A stretch of DNA of 52,400 nt, from assembly GCA_017399225.1 (NCBI GenBank), contig JAFQEB010000141.1, positions 1 to 52,400 on the forward strand. The letters run 5' to 3'. The notes under the pieces are model-generated. The model was not told where the DNA came from and did no database searches. It was given only the letters and a program-made list of their open reading frames with translations. Each line of letters begins with the position of its first letter. Position 1 is the first letter of the stretch. Origin of the DNA: Clostridia bacterium (GTDB lineage: Bacteria; Bacillota_A; Clostridia; Christensenellales; Aristaeellaceae). The position numbers were made by a program, and so were the translations under genes. Shown here in pieces: positions 25,382-34,250 of this stretch.

Positions 25382-26320
25382 ATGACCACGTTCCTGAAAA
25401 AGTACTTCGCGCTCAGGAAGCGTAACACCATCATCGCGTGGGAAAAGGCGAAGCAGATGAAGTTCTGCTACGCCTTCCTGGCTCCCTACGCGGTGCTGTT
25501 CCTCGCGTTCTATATCCTGCCGATGCTCACGTCGATCTATTACAGCTTCACCTACTATAACATTCTGGAGCCCGCCAAGTTCGTCGGCGCCAGCAACTAC
25601 ATCGATCTGATCCTGAATGACGACGTGTTCCTCAAGGCCATCACCAACACCTTCACCCTGGCAGTCATCACCGGCCCCATCGGCTACATCCTGTCCTTTG
25701 GCTTCGCCTGGCTGATCAACGAGCTGCCCCGGTGGATCCGTACCCTCGCCGTGCTGATCTTCTACGCGCCGTCCATCGCGGGCAACGCGTACGCGATCTT
25801 CTCCATCATCTTCCGCGGCGACGCCTACGGTTACCTCAACTCCATCCTGATGAACCTGGGCATCATCAATACCCCCATCCTGTGGCTCACCACGCCGGAT
25901 TACATCATGCCCGTCATCATCATCGTCACGCTGTGGATGTCCATGTCCACCGGCTTCCTGTCCTTCGTGGCAGGCCTGCAGGGCGTTGACCGCGCCCAGT
26001 ACGAGGCCGGCTATGTGGACGGCATCCGCAACCGCTGGCAGGAGCTGTACTACATCACGCTCCCCAACATGAAGCCCATGCTGCTCTTCGGCGCGGTCAT
26101 GGCCATCACGCAGGCCTTCGGCGTTTGTGACGTGCCCATGGCGCTGGCTGGCTACCCCTCCACGGACTACGCCGCCCGCACCGTCGTCACGCACCTGTTC
26201 GACTACGGCTACACCCGCTTTGAAATGGGCTACGCATCCGCCATCGCCACGATGCTGTTCATCGTGATGATCCTGTGCAACAAGCTCATCCAGAGCGCGC
26301 TGCGAAAGGTGGGTACCTGA
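25382..26320 (+). CDS. Sugar ABC transporter permease, MalF/LacF type (half-system 1)
   Basis: 312 residues, six predicted membrane helices. N-terminal helix FLAPYAVLFLAFYILPMLTS, then FTYYNILEPAKFVGASNYID, the classic segment before helix 2 in MalF-type permeases. The cytoplasmic EAA loop reads YEAGYVDGIRNRWQELYYIT, which couples to an ATPase. AGGAGG lies 11 bases before the ATG. It is followed after one base by the partner permease, so the two form the heterodimeric channel for the 1190-aa binding protein. Confidence 0.93.
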   Translation: MTTFLKKYFALRKRNTIIAWEKAKQMKFCYAFLAPYAVLFLAFYILPMLTSIYYSFTYYNILEPAKFVGASNYIDLILNDDVFLKAITNTFTLAVITGPIGYILSFGFAWLINELPRWIRTLAVLIFYAPSIAGNAYAIFSIIFRGDAYGYLNSILMNLGIINTPILWLTTPDYIMPVIIIVTLWMSMSTGFLSFVAGLQGVDRAQYEAGYVDGIRNRWQELYYITLPNMKPMLLFGAVMAITQAFGVCDVPMALAGYPSTDYAARTVVTHLFDYGYTRFEMGYASAIATMLFIVMILCNKLIQSALRKVGT

Positions 26321-26321
26321 T

Positions 26322-27266
26322 ATGACGACAGTGAAGCATTACAAGGGCCCCGTTCGTGCAGACGGCACGCCCATCGCAGTACCCAAGAAGGTTCAGCGCC
26401 TGCAGCAGACCGCCAAGGCCAAGAACCGCAAGCCCAACCGTTCCCGCGTCGGCGACTTCCTGATCTACCTGATGCTGACCCTCGTCGCCTGCGCAATGGC
26501 CTTCCCGCTGGTATTCGCCATTTGCTCCTCCCTCAAGCCTCTGGATGAGCTGTTCCGCTTCCCGCCCACGCTCTTCCCCAGGCAGCCTACCTTCGATAAC
26601 TTCTCTGACCTGCTGGTCACCATGGGCCAGAGCTGGATCCCCTTCTCCCGCTACATCACCAACACCGTGTTCATCACCGTGGTGGGCACCTTCGGCAACG
26701 TGATCATCGGCTCCCTGGCCGCCTACGTCCTGGCGAAGTACGACTTCCCGCTGGGCAAGCCCTTCTTCAGCCTGGTCGTGACCGCCCTGATGTTCAACGG
26801 CTACGTTACCGCCATCCCCAACTACCTGCTGATGAGCAGTATGCGCATCGTGGATACCTACTGGGCCATCATCCTGCCCTCGCTGGCAGCGCCCATGGGC
26901 ATGTTCCTGATGAAGCAGTTCATGGAAGGCCTGCCGATGTCGCTGATCGAATCCGCGAAGATCGACGGCGCCAAGGAGCTGCGCATCTTCTGGCAGATCG
27001 TGATGCCCAACGTCAAGCCCGCCTGGCTGACGATGATCATCTTCTCCGTGCAGGGCCTGTGGAACTCCCGCGCCTCCACGGTCATCTACTCCGAGGCGAA
27101 GAAGACCCTGGTGTACGCGCTGCAGCAGATCCAGGCCGGCGGTATTGCCCGTACCGGTCAGGCCGCGGCGGTTACCGTGGTGGTCATGATCGTGCCCATC
27201 ATCACCTTCATCCTCTCCCAGAGCCAGATTCTTGAAACCATGGCCACCTCCGGCCTGAAGGACTAA
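26322..27266 (+). CDS. Sugar ABC transporter permease, MalG type (half-system 1)
   Basis: 314 residues with a basic cytoplasmic N-terminus (~40 residues, many Lys/Arg), then six helices. MalG features: PLVFAICSSLKPLDELFRFP, TNTVFITVVGTFGNVIIGSL, the EAA loop IESAKIDGAKELRIFWQIVM and the closing QSQILETMATSGLKD (MalG-type C-terminus LxxGLxxGAVK-like). Starts one base after the preceding stop and uses AAGGTGGG in the end of that gene as ribosome site. No ATPase follows; a shared MsmK/UgpC-type ATPase encoded elsewhere is expected. Confidence 0.93.
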   Translation: MTTVKHYKGPVRADGTPIAVPKKVQRLQQTAKAKNRKPNRSRVGDFLIYLMLTLVACAMAFPLVFAICSSLKPLDELFRFPPTLFPRQPTFDNFSDLLVTMGQSWIPFSRYITNTVFITVVGTFGNVIIGSLAAYVLAKYDFPLGKPFFSLVVTALMFNGYVTAIPNYLLMSSMRIVDTYWAIILPSLAAPMGMFLMKQFMEGLPMSLIESAKIDGAKELRIFWQIVMPNVKPAWLTMIIFSVQGLWNSRASTVIYSEAKKTLVYALQQIQAGGIARTGQAAAVTVVVMIVPIITFILSQSQILETMATSGLKD

Positions 27267-27289
27267 TTGCGAGAAAGGACGACCGCTAT

Positions 27290-28789
27290 ATGAAGAACGC
27301 CATCCTGCGTCTTTCGGCTCTGCTGACTGCGGTATGCCTGCTCGCAGGTATCCCGCTGGCTTATGCGGCTGACGGCTATGATTACGCCTACACCTACACC
27401 TACGATTTCTGGAGCGATATGCGCTACTCCCCCGATGCATACCGCGTCAAGGATTTCCTGACCTCCGCATCCCTGGGGCTGGATAAGCCCATGGTGAACC
27501 CCCAGGGCCTGTTCGTGCGGGACAACGACATCTACGTCTGCGACACGGGCAACAACCGCATCCTGCAGATCCGGTATGAGAACGACAGCTACAGCCTGGT
27601 TCGCTACATCACCGAGTTCAAGGGCGATGCGCAGCCCCTGACCTTCGCCGCCCCCAGCGACATCTACGTGGGCGAGGACGGCATGATGTACATCGCCGAT
27701 ACCAACAACAACCGCGTCGTGAAGCTTGACCAGGAGCTGAACTACCAGCTCTCCTTCATCAAGCCCACCGACCCCACCTACGACCAGAGCAAGTCCTTCC
27801 TGCCCTCCAAGCTGGTCGCTGACGTCTCCGGCCGCGTGTTCTGCCTGGCCACCAACATCAACATGGGCCTGATGAAGTACGAGGCCGACGGCACCTTCAC
27901 CGGCTTCATCGGCGCGGCGCCGGTCAAGTACACCTGGTACGAGATCATCTGGCGCACCCTCTCCACCAAGGAGCAGCGCGCCCAGCAGGCCTCCCTGGTC
28001 GCCACCGAGTACGATAACATCGCCATCGACGAGAAGGGCTTCTTCTACGTCGTGACCCAGACCTTCGATGAGAATGAGCTCAAGAGCGGCGCGGCCGAAC
28101 CCATCCGCCGCCTGAACAGCCTGGGCACCAACATCCTCATCGAAAACGGCTCCTACCCCGCCATCGGCGATATCCAGTGGGCCGCCGGCAACCTGAACAT
28201 CACCAACTCCGGCCCGTCCCTGTTTGTGGACATCACCGTGCTGGACAACGGCATCTACGTTGCGCTGGACGAGAAGCACAACCGCCTCTTCGGCTATGAC
28301 CACCAGGGCAACATGCTGTGGGCCTTCGGCGGCCTGGGCAACGCGCTGGGCTACTTCAACCGCCCCACCGCCATCGAGCACATGGATCATGACCTGCTGG
28401 TGCTGGACGGCACTGCCGCCGCGCTGACCATCATGACCCCCACCGAGTACGGCAAGCTGATCTATCAGGCCAACGACCAGTACAGCCAGGGTCTGTACAA
28501 CGAGTCCGCTGAAACCTGGCAGAAGGTGCTGCAGCGCAACGGCAACTACGACCTGGCCTACATCGGCGTAGGCCGCGCCGAGCTGCAGAAGGGCAACTAC
28601 GCCACCGCCTGCGAGTACTTCAAGATGGCCCGCGACGACAAGAACTACTCCGAGGCCTTCCGCTACTACCGCAGCGAGCTGGTGGAGGATAACATCGGCT
28701 GGATCTTCGCCATTGCCGCAGTGGTCCTGGTCGTTCCCGCAGTGGTCGGCCGCCTCAAGAAGATTAAGTGGGAGGTGGACAACGCATGA
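27290..28789 (+). CDS. Secreted NHL-repeat / TPR protein with C-terminal membrane anchor
   Basis: 499 residues. Signal peptide with cleavage near PLAYA-ADG (26). NHL beta-propeller repeats follow, clearest at PQGLFVRDNDIYVCDTGNNR (~70-90), SDIYVGEDGMMYIADTNNNR (~125-145) and ITVLDNGIYVALDEKHNRLF (~317-336). Two to three TPR-like helix pairs occupy ~390-465 (YNESAETWQKVLQRNGNYDL, KGNYATACEYFKMARDD), then one helix (IGWIFAIAAVVLVVPAVVG) and a short basic tail. The propeller and TPRs thus face outside. The last bases overlap the Yip1-like gene (ATGA). No enzymatic motif is seen; an assembly platform or glycan-contacting scaffold for the importer is inference. Confidence 0.85.
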   Translation: MKNAILRLSALLTAVCLLAGIPLAYAADGYDYAYTYTYDFWSDMRYSPDAYRVKDFLTSASLGLDKPMVNPQGLFVRDNDIYVCDTGNNRILQIRYENDSYSLVRYITEFKGDAQPLTFAAPSDIYVGEDGMMYIADTNNNRVVKLDQELNYQLSFIKPTDPTYDQSKSFLPSKLVADVSGRVFCLATNINMGLMKYEADGTFTGFIGAAPVKYTWYEIIWRTLSTKEQRAQQASLVATEYDNIAIDEKGFFYVVTQTFDENELKSGAAEPIRRLNSLGTNILIENGSYPAIGDIQWAAGNLNITNSGPSLFVDITVLDNGIYVALDEKHNRLFGYDHQGNMLWAFGGLGNALGYFNRPTAIEHMDHDLLVLDGTAAALTIMTPTEYGKLIYQANDQYSQGLYNESAETWQKVLQRNGNYDLAYIGVGRAELQKGNYATACEYFKMARDDKNYSEAFRYYRSELVEDNIGWIFAIAAVVLVVPAVVGRLKKIKWEVDNA

Positions 28790-29451
28790 GTATCCTGACT
28801 GCACTGACGAACCGTCAGCGTTGGGCACGGTACTGGGATTCGCTGAAGTACGCGTTCTACACCATGTTCCACCCCTTTGACGGCTTCTGGGATCTGACCC
28901 ACGAGAAGCGCGGCTCCATGGCGGCGGCCCACACCATCGTCATCGCCGTTCTCATCGTCCGCCTCCTCGGCCTGGAGCACACTTCCTTCCTGTTCAACAA
29001 TGTTTACTGGCCCGAGGTCAACATCCTGCAGCAGTGCCTGAGCGTGCTGCTCCCGCTGGTGATCTTCGTGGTGGGCAACTGGGGCCTGACGACCCTGTTC
29101 GACGGCAAGGGCCGCCTCAAGGACGTCTACATGGGCACCTGCTACGCCCTGTTCCCCTACGTGCTGCTGCAGATCCCCATGATCATCCTGTCCAACTGGA
29201 TCACGGTGGATGAAGCCAGCTTCTACACGATCCTCAACACGCTCAGCCTGATCTGGGCCGGCGGCCTGATCGTCTGCGGCATGATGATGATCCACGACTA
29301 CAGCCTGGCCAAGACCCTGCTGTTCATCGTCATGACCATCTTCGCCATGGCCGTCATCATCTTCCTGATCCTGCTGTTCTTCACCCTGGTCGGCGACGGC
29401 GTCGGCTACTTCACCTCCATCTATAAGGAGATCACGTTCAGACTCTATTGA
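28786..29451 (+). CDS. Yip1-family membrane protein
   Basis: 221 residues with about five hydrophobic helices. N-terminal amphipathic YWDSLKYAFYTMFHPFDGFW is typical of the start of bacterial Yip1-domain proteins (FxxPxxGFxxL). Further signatures: NWGLTTLFDGKGRLKDVYMG and CYALFPYVLLQIPM. Function unknown. The ATG overlaps the stop of the NHL/TPR gene and has GGAGG ten bases upstream, so translation is coupled; a DUF5696 gene follows 21 bp later. Co-occurrence with sugar ABC genes suggests a membrane accessory subunit (inference). Confidence 0.82.
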   Translation: MSILTALTNRQRWARYWDSLKYAFYTMFHPFDGFWDLTHEKRGSMAAAHTIVIAVLIVRLLGLEHTSFLFNNVYWPEVNILQQCLSVLLPLVIFVVGNWGLTTLFDGKGRLKDVYMGTCYALFPYVLLQIPMIILSNWITVDEASFYTILNTLSLIWAGGLIVCGMMMIHDYSLAKTLLFIVMTIFAMAVIIFLILLFFTLVGDGVGYFTSIYKEITFRLY

Positions 29452-29472
29452 TGAAAGGAGATTGCCATCTCT

Positions 29473-32100
29473 ATGAAGCGACGCATCATTTGGCGCATCG
29501 TGCTTGGCCTGGTGATCCTCCTGGCTCTGGCGCTGTGCGTGACAAAGGTCTTCATCCCCCTCTTTGATACCTCTGACGAGGCAAAAACCTATGTGCCGGA
29601 TATCAAGCGCTTCGCAGGCACCAGCGAGACCTTCACGCTGGAAAGCGAGAACCTCTCCTTCGTGCTGGATCCCGACACGACCCACTTCACCGTTACCGAC
29701 AAGCGCACCGGCAAGGAATGGAACTCCGTTGCCTCCGGCATCGACAGCTCCAGCCCCACCCTTTCTGCTGAGCAGAAGCGCTTGCTGTCCGTGCTGACGG
29801 TGGACTACAAGGCCAAGAATACCAAGCTCCCCACCAACTTCACCTCCTTCGAATTCTCCGTGCTCAACAGCCTGTACAGCATCGAGTGGGAGAACGAAGA
29901 GAAGGACGCCATCCGCGTGACCTATACCATCGGCAAGATCGCCCGCGAGTTCATGTATCCCGTGGCCATCCGCGATGAGGACATGCAGGCTGTGCTGAAT
30001 GCTGAGGGCCTGGGCTCCAAGGACAAGCGTACCATCAAGGACGGCTACAAGGAGTACAACCCCAACAAGTACGGCAAGAAGGATGACGTGGCTGCCCTGG
30101 AGGCCGCCTACCCTGCCCTGACCGAAGGCGTGACCGTCTGGGTCGAGCGCAGCGTTGTGAACAACAAGGCGCTCTCCGAGAACAACGCCAAGAAGCTGGA
30201 GGCAGCCTTCGCTGCCGGCGGCTACACGGCTGCTGATTACGAGCGCGACAAGGCCAACGTCGTCACCAGCGGTGAAACCGAAGGCGCCACCGACAAGGCC
30301 ATCTTCAACGTCTCCATGGTGTACCGTCTGGAGGGTGACGACCTGATCGTCGATATCCCGATGGACAGCATCACCTACAACCCCACCTACGCGATCACCG
30401 CCATGAATGTGCTGCCCGCCTTTGGCGCGGCGGACGAGAAGGCCGAGGGCTACATCCTCGTGCCCGAAGGCAGCGGCGCGATCATCAACTACAACAACGG
30501 CAAGACCACCCAGCCCGCTTACACCGCTCAGATGTACGGCCATGACTGGGCGCTGATCCGCAAGGAAGTCAACGGCGAGACCCGCATCACCTTCCCTGCC
30601 TTTGGCATGGCCGCCACGGACGCCGGCAGCTCCTTCGTGTGCATCATGGAGGACGGCAAGTCCCTGGCCGGCGTGAACGCCCAGGTCGCAGGCTTCAACG
30701 GCCCCGCGAATACGGTCAACGCCTACTACACCCTCATCCACGGCGACAGCTACGACGTGTCCGAGCGTACGAACAATACGGTCATCATGTTCGAGCAGCA
30801 GCTGCCCGAGGGCAAGCTCAGCCAGCGCTACCGCTTCGTGGCCAGCGACGATTACATGGACATGGCCGCCGCCTACCGCGATTACCTGCTGGCGACCAAC
30901 CCGCTCCTCAACCGCGAGCTGAGCAGCGAGGCCCACACGGTGATTGAGATGGTCGGCGCGATCGACAAGGTGCAGCAGCGCTTCGGCGTGCCCACCAGCG
31001 TCCCGATCCCCCTGACGACCTACAAGGAAGCCAAGGCCCTGCTGGATGAGCTGCTGGCGGAGGATCTGCCGAACCTCTCCATCCGCTACACCGGCTGGAT
31101 GAACGGCGGTCTGAACCAGAGCATCCTCAACGGCGTCCGCCTGATGGGCGAGATGGGCTCCGCCAAGGAGCTTGAAGCCTTCATCAAGGCCGCCAATGAC
31201 GCAAACGTGCCGCTCTACCTGGACGGCCTGGTCGGCTTCGCCCGTGACAGCGGCCTGCTGGAGGGCTTCCTGCCCCTGCGCGACGCCGCCAAGCACACCA
31301 CCCGCGAGGAAGTGGAGATCCCCGAGTACTCCACCATCTGGTACGGCCCGGAGGATTGGCGCGACACCTACTACCTGCTCAAGCCCGGCATCGCCCTGAG
31401 CAATGCTGACGTGCTGAGCAATGCCGCTGCCAACTACGGCGCTGCCGGCGTCTCCTTCCGCGATCTGGGCAATATGCTCAGCGCCGACTACGATCCCAAG
31501 GATCTGGTCACCCGCGAGCAGGCCCGTCTGGACGAGATGGCGAAGCTCAGCGAGCTGCGCGAAAAGGGCCAGCTGGTCATGACCCGCTCCGGCAACGATT
31601 ACTCCGCTGCGCTGTCCGACATCGTGACGGATATCGATCTGGACGGCATGTCCTACCGCATCATCGACGAGATCGTTCCCTTCTATCCCGCGGCGCTGCA
31701 CGGCTCCGTTCCCTACACGGGCGCAGCCATCAACCTGTCCGAGGACCGCGAGCAGATGCTGCTTTGCTCTGCTGAAATGGGCGCAAGCCTGCAGGTCTCC
31801 CTCATGACCGGCGACGTCAAGCAGCTGCAGGATTCCTGGTTCTCCGCCTACTACGGCGCTGACAAGAGCATCATCTACGACGATATGGTCGACATGCTCC
31901 GCACCTACAACGAGAAGCTGGGCGGCACCTTCAACCAGAAGATGACCGGCCACTCCCGCGAGGGCAACGTCACCGTCACCGAGTACGAAAACGGCACGAA
32001 GGTGTACGTCAACTACGGCTACACCGACGCCGAGATCGACGGTGTGACCATCCCCGCTCGTTCCTATGAAACCAATGCTGCAAAGGAGGCGATCGAGTGA
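29473..32100 (+). CDS. DUF5696-domain membrane-anchored extracellular protein
   Basis: 875 residues. N-terminal membrane helix (IIWRIVLGLVILLALALCVT) without lipobox. A beta-rich region (~50-460) begins with LSFVLDPDTTHFTVTDKRTG and includes YILVPEGSGAIINYNNGK. It is followed by a probable alpha/beta barrel (~500-800) with VPLYLDGLVGFARDSG, LSNAAANYGAAGVSFRDLGN and a C-terminal beta part (VTVTEYENGTKVYVNYG). This order (mutarotase-like sandwich then barrel) resembles several glycoside hydrolase clans, and the family is DUF5696 by recalled sequence. Catalytic residues cannot be assigned. The stop overlaps the GTG of the next permease gene. A cell-surface glycan-processing enzyme or receptor for the importer is inference. 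Confidence 0.8.
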   Translation: MKRRIIWRIVLGLVILLALALCVTKVFIPLFDTSDEAKTYVPDIKRFAGTSETFTLESENLSFVLDPDTTHFTVTDKRTGKEWNSVASGIDSSSPTLSAEQKRLLSVLTVDYKAKNTKLPTNFTSFEFSVLNSLYSIEWENEEKDAIRVTYTIGKIAREFMYPVAIRDEDMQAVLNAEGLGSKDKRTIKDGYKEYNPNKYGKKDDVAALEAAYPALTEGVTVWVERSVVNNKALSENNAKKLEAAFAAGGYTAADYERDKANVVTSGETEGATDKAIFNVSMVYRLEGDDLIVDIPMDSITYNPTYAITAMNVLPAFGAADEKAEGYILVPEGSGAIINYNNGKTTQPAYTAQMYGHDWALIRKEVNGETRITFPAFGMAATDAGSSFVCIMEDGKSLAGVNAQVAGFNGPANTVNAYYTLIHGDSYDVSERTNNTVIMFEQQLPEGKLSQRYRFVASDDYMDMAAAYRDYLLATNPLLNRELSSEAHTVIEMVGAIDKVQQRFGVPTSVPIPLTTYKEAKALLDELLAEDLPNLSIRYTGWMNGGLNQSILNGVRLMGEMGSAKELEAFIKAANDANVPLYLDGLVGFARDSGLLEGFLPLRDAAKHTTREEVEIPEYSTIWYGPEDWRDTYYLLKPGIALSNADVLSNAAANYGAAGVSFRDLGNMLSADYDPKDLVTREQARLDEMAKLSELREKGQLVMTRSGNDYSAALSDIVTDIDLDGMSYRIIDEIVPFYPAALHGSVPYTGAAINLSEDREQMLLCSAEMGASLQVSLMTGDVKQLQDSWFSAYYGADKSIIYDDMVDMLRTYNEKLGGTFNQKMTGHSREGNVTVTEYENGTKVYVNYGYTDAEIDGVTIPARSYETNAAKEAIE

Positions 32101-34250
32101 AAGGCAACCGTAAGGCTGACATGCCCAATGCGCAGAAGCCGATCAAATCCTCCTTCATCAGCCGGCTCCCGATGAAGACCCGGCGCTCCATCTCCGGCTA
32201 CCTGTTCATCATGCCCTTCATCATCGGCTTCCTGTTCTTCATGGTTTCGCCGCTGGTGATGTCCCTGCAGATGAGCTTCAGCCGTGTCAACTCCGACACC
32301 ATCCAGCCCAACAACTTCTACATGGATTCCTACCTGGGCTACGGCCCGGAGGTCGAGCTCAGCAAGGAGATCGTGCTGCCCGAGACGCTCCGGTATGATC
32401 CGGCCAGGTACGAGGAGCGCGAGTACGTTGTCGAGCCCGTTGACGAGGTGCTCACCCTCAAGAGCGACTTCGCTTACGACCACACCGTTTCTCTCGACCG
32501 GAAGATCGACCTGCCCAGCTACGTCTGGTACAATCCCTACGACCTCCAGGAGGGCAAGTACAACGTCGAGCCCCTCAAGAGCTTCCTGGATCTGGGCACC
32601 GCCTTCACCTTCAGCAACAACGTGGTGCTGAGCGAGAAGATCCCCCTGCCCAGGGAGTACCAGTACAACAAGATGCTGGAGAAGGACGGCGTCAATGCTG
32701 TGGAGCTCTCCGCTTCCATCCTCTCCCTGGACGCCAAGTTCACCTTCGGCAAGCGCATCGCGGTCAGCAAGGCCATCGACCTGCCCGAAGGCTACCACTA
32801 CCTCCCCGAGGAGGAGCTGTCCGCGGCGGATAAGGAAGCCGGCACGCAGTACATCGTGGCTGACAACGGCGAGAACATCCCCGTTTCCTTCGCGGTGTAC
32901 CTGTTCGAAAACGGCCTGACCACCCAGCTGAAGGCTGCAGTGGAGGCCGTGAAGCCCGATACCACCGTTCGCTTCACCAAGACTGCGGTGTATGACAAGG
33001 CGCTGTATGAGGCCGAGGGCCAGTTCGTGGTCAAGGCTGTGGTGCCCGTCGACTTCGCCGTCTACATGCTGGACAACGGCTACCTGCCTCAGTTTGCTGA
33101 GGCAGTGGCGGCTGTCAAGGGCATGGCCAGCGCGGATGAGCTGAACCTGCCCGAGTACTTCACCTACGACCGTGAGCTGTTCAATAGCAAGAAGAACCTG
33201 ACGATCCAGGTGGCGGATGACGAGGCGGCTGTGCCCACCAAGTTCGCCGCGTACCTGATCGACAACGGCCACAGCGATCTGTTCTACACGACCGCCGACG
33301 TGGTCGCCAACAGCACCGCCGTGTGCGCCCTGTACAAGCCGGAATACGATGCACAGCAGCAGTTGACCGGCTTCGGCGCGGAGCTGCCCGCGGCCATCAT
33401 CTACGACGCTGACCTCTTCGCCAAGCAGGGGATCATCGACGTCAAGCTGAATGCGCCCCAGGTGCCCTTCTCCTTTGCCGGCACGCTCCTGTCCAACGGC
33501 CTGTTCTTCGAGACCATCCTGGATCTGCTGGGCCTGGACAACTACGTGCACATGCTGACCGTTGACCCCAAGTTCAACCAGCTGCTGATCGACGAGATCA
33601 CCAAGATGGTGATCCACACCATCGCCATCCTGGTCGTTTCCTTCGTCATCGCCATCCTGCTGAACCAGGAGTTCAAGGGCCGTGCCTTCGTCCGTGCGAT
33701 CTTCTTCCTGCCGGTCATCCTCTCCAGCGGCGTGCTGGTGAACCTGGAGGCCGACAACAGCCTGATGCAGGGCCTGCAGGATCTGATCTCCGAGCAGACG
33801 CCCTTCACCGTGACGGACTCCATGATGGAGATCCTCCGTCTGACCGGCCTGGGCGGCGACCTGCTGGACATCATCTTCGACCTGATCGCCGAGGTCTACG
33901 ATATCGTCATGGCCTCCGGTATCCAGATCGTCGTGTTCCTCTCCGGCCTGCAGAACGTGCCCGCCAGCCTCTATGAGGCGGCTGACGTGGAGGGCTGCAC
34001 CAAGTGGGAGTCCTTCTGGAAGATCACCTTCCCGCTGGTCTCTCCCCTGCTGATCGTCAACATCATTTACACGATCATCGACTTCTTCACCAAGATGGGC
34101 GGCGATCTGTCTCGCATGATGGACGACGCGCTGCTGAGGATGGAATATGACTACATGTCTGCCATGTCCTGGCTGTACTTCCTGGTGACGCTGGCTCTGA
34201 TCGGCATCAGCGCACTGATCGTTTCAAAGGTGGTGGCTTCCGATGAGTAA
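32097..34250 (+). CDS. Sugar ABC permease with ~400-residue repetitive extracytoplasmic insertion (half-system 2)
   Basis: 717 residues against ~300 for the family. Helix 1 (YLFIMPFIIGFLFFMVSPLV) and MSLQMSFSR are ordinary MalF type; the canonical pre-helix-2 segment LGLDNYVHMLTVDPKF occurs only at ~477. Everything between (~70-476) is an insertion outside the membrane made of about seven degenerate ~45-60-residue repeats with the core LPxxxxYDxxLY, the later ones ending VPxxFAxYLxxNG. Helices 2-6 then follow with the coupling loop YEAADVEGCTKWESFWKITF. The start is GTG, overlapping the previous TGA, with GGAGG seven bases upstream. The insertion probably docks a binding protein or accessory component, like the smaller MalF P2 loop (inference). 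Confidence 0.88.
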   Translation: MKGNRKADMPNAQKPIKSSFISRLPMKTRRSISGYLFIMPFIIGFLFFMVSPLVMSLQMSFSRVNSDTIQPNNFYMDSYLGYGPEVELSKEIVLPETLRYDPARYEEREYVVEPVDEVLTLKSDFAYDHTVSLDRKIDLPSYVWYNPYDLQEGKYNVEPLKSFLDLGTAFTFSNNVVLSEKIPLPREYQYNKMLEKDGVNAVELSASILSLDAKFTFGKRIAVSKAIDLPEGYHYLPEEELSAADKEAGTQYIVADNGENIPVSFAVYLFENGLTTQLKAAVEAVKPDTTVRFTKTAVYDKALYEAEGQFVVKAVVPVDFAVYMLDNGYLPQFAEAVAAVKGMASADELNLPEYFTYDRELFNSKKNLTIQVADDEAAVPTKFAAYLIDNGHSDLFYTTADVVANSTAVCALYKPEYDAQQQLTGFGAELPAAIIYDADLFAKQGIIDVKLNAPQVPFSFAGTLLSNGLFFETILDLLGLDNYVHMLTVDPKFNQLLIDEITKMVIHTIAILVVSFVIAILLNQEFKGRAFVRAIFFLPVILSSGVLVNLEADNSLMQGLQDLISEQTPFTVTDSMMEILRLTGLGGDLLDIIFDLIAEVYDIVMASGIQIVVFLSGLQNVPASLYEAADVEGCTKWESFWKITFPLVSPLLIVNIIYTIIDFFTKMGGDLSRMMDDALLRMEYDYMSAMSWLYFLVTLALIGISALIVSKVVASDE

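Noticed and set aside
28666..31953. 1095-codon minus-strand frame across NHL, Yip1 and DUF5696 genes
   Set aside because: Runs across three plus-strand genes with good starts; composition typical of an antisense shadow.
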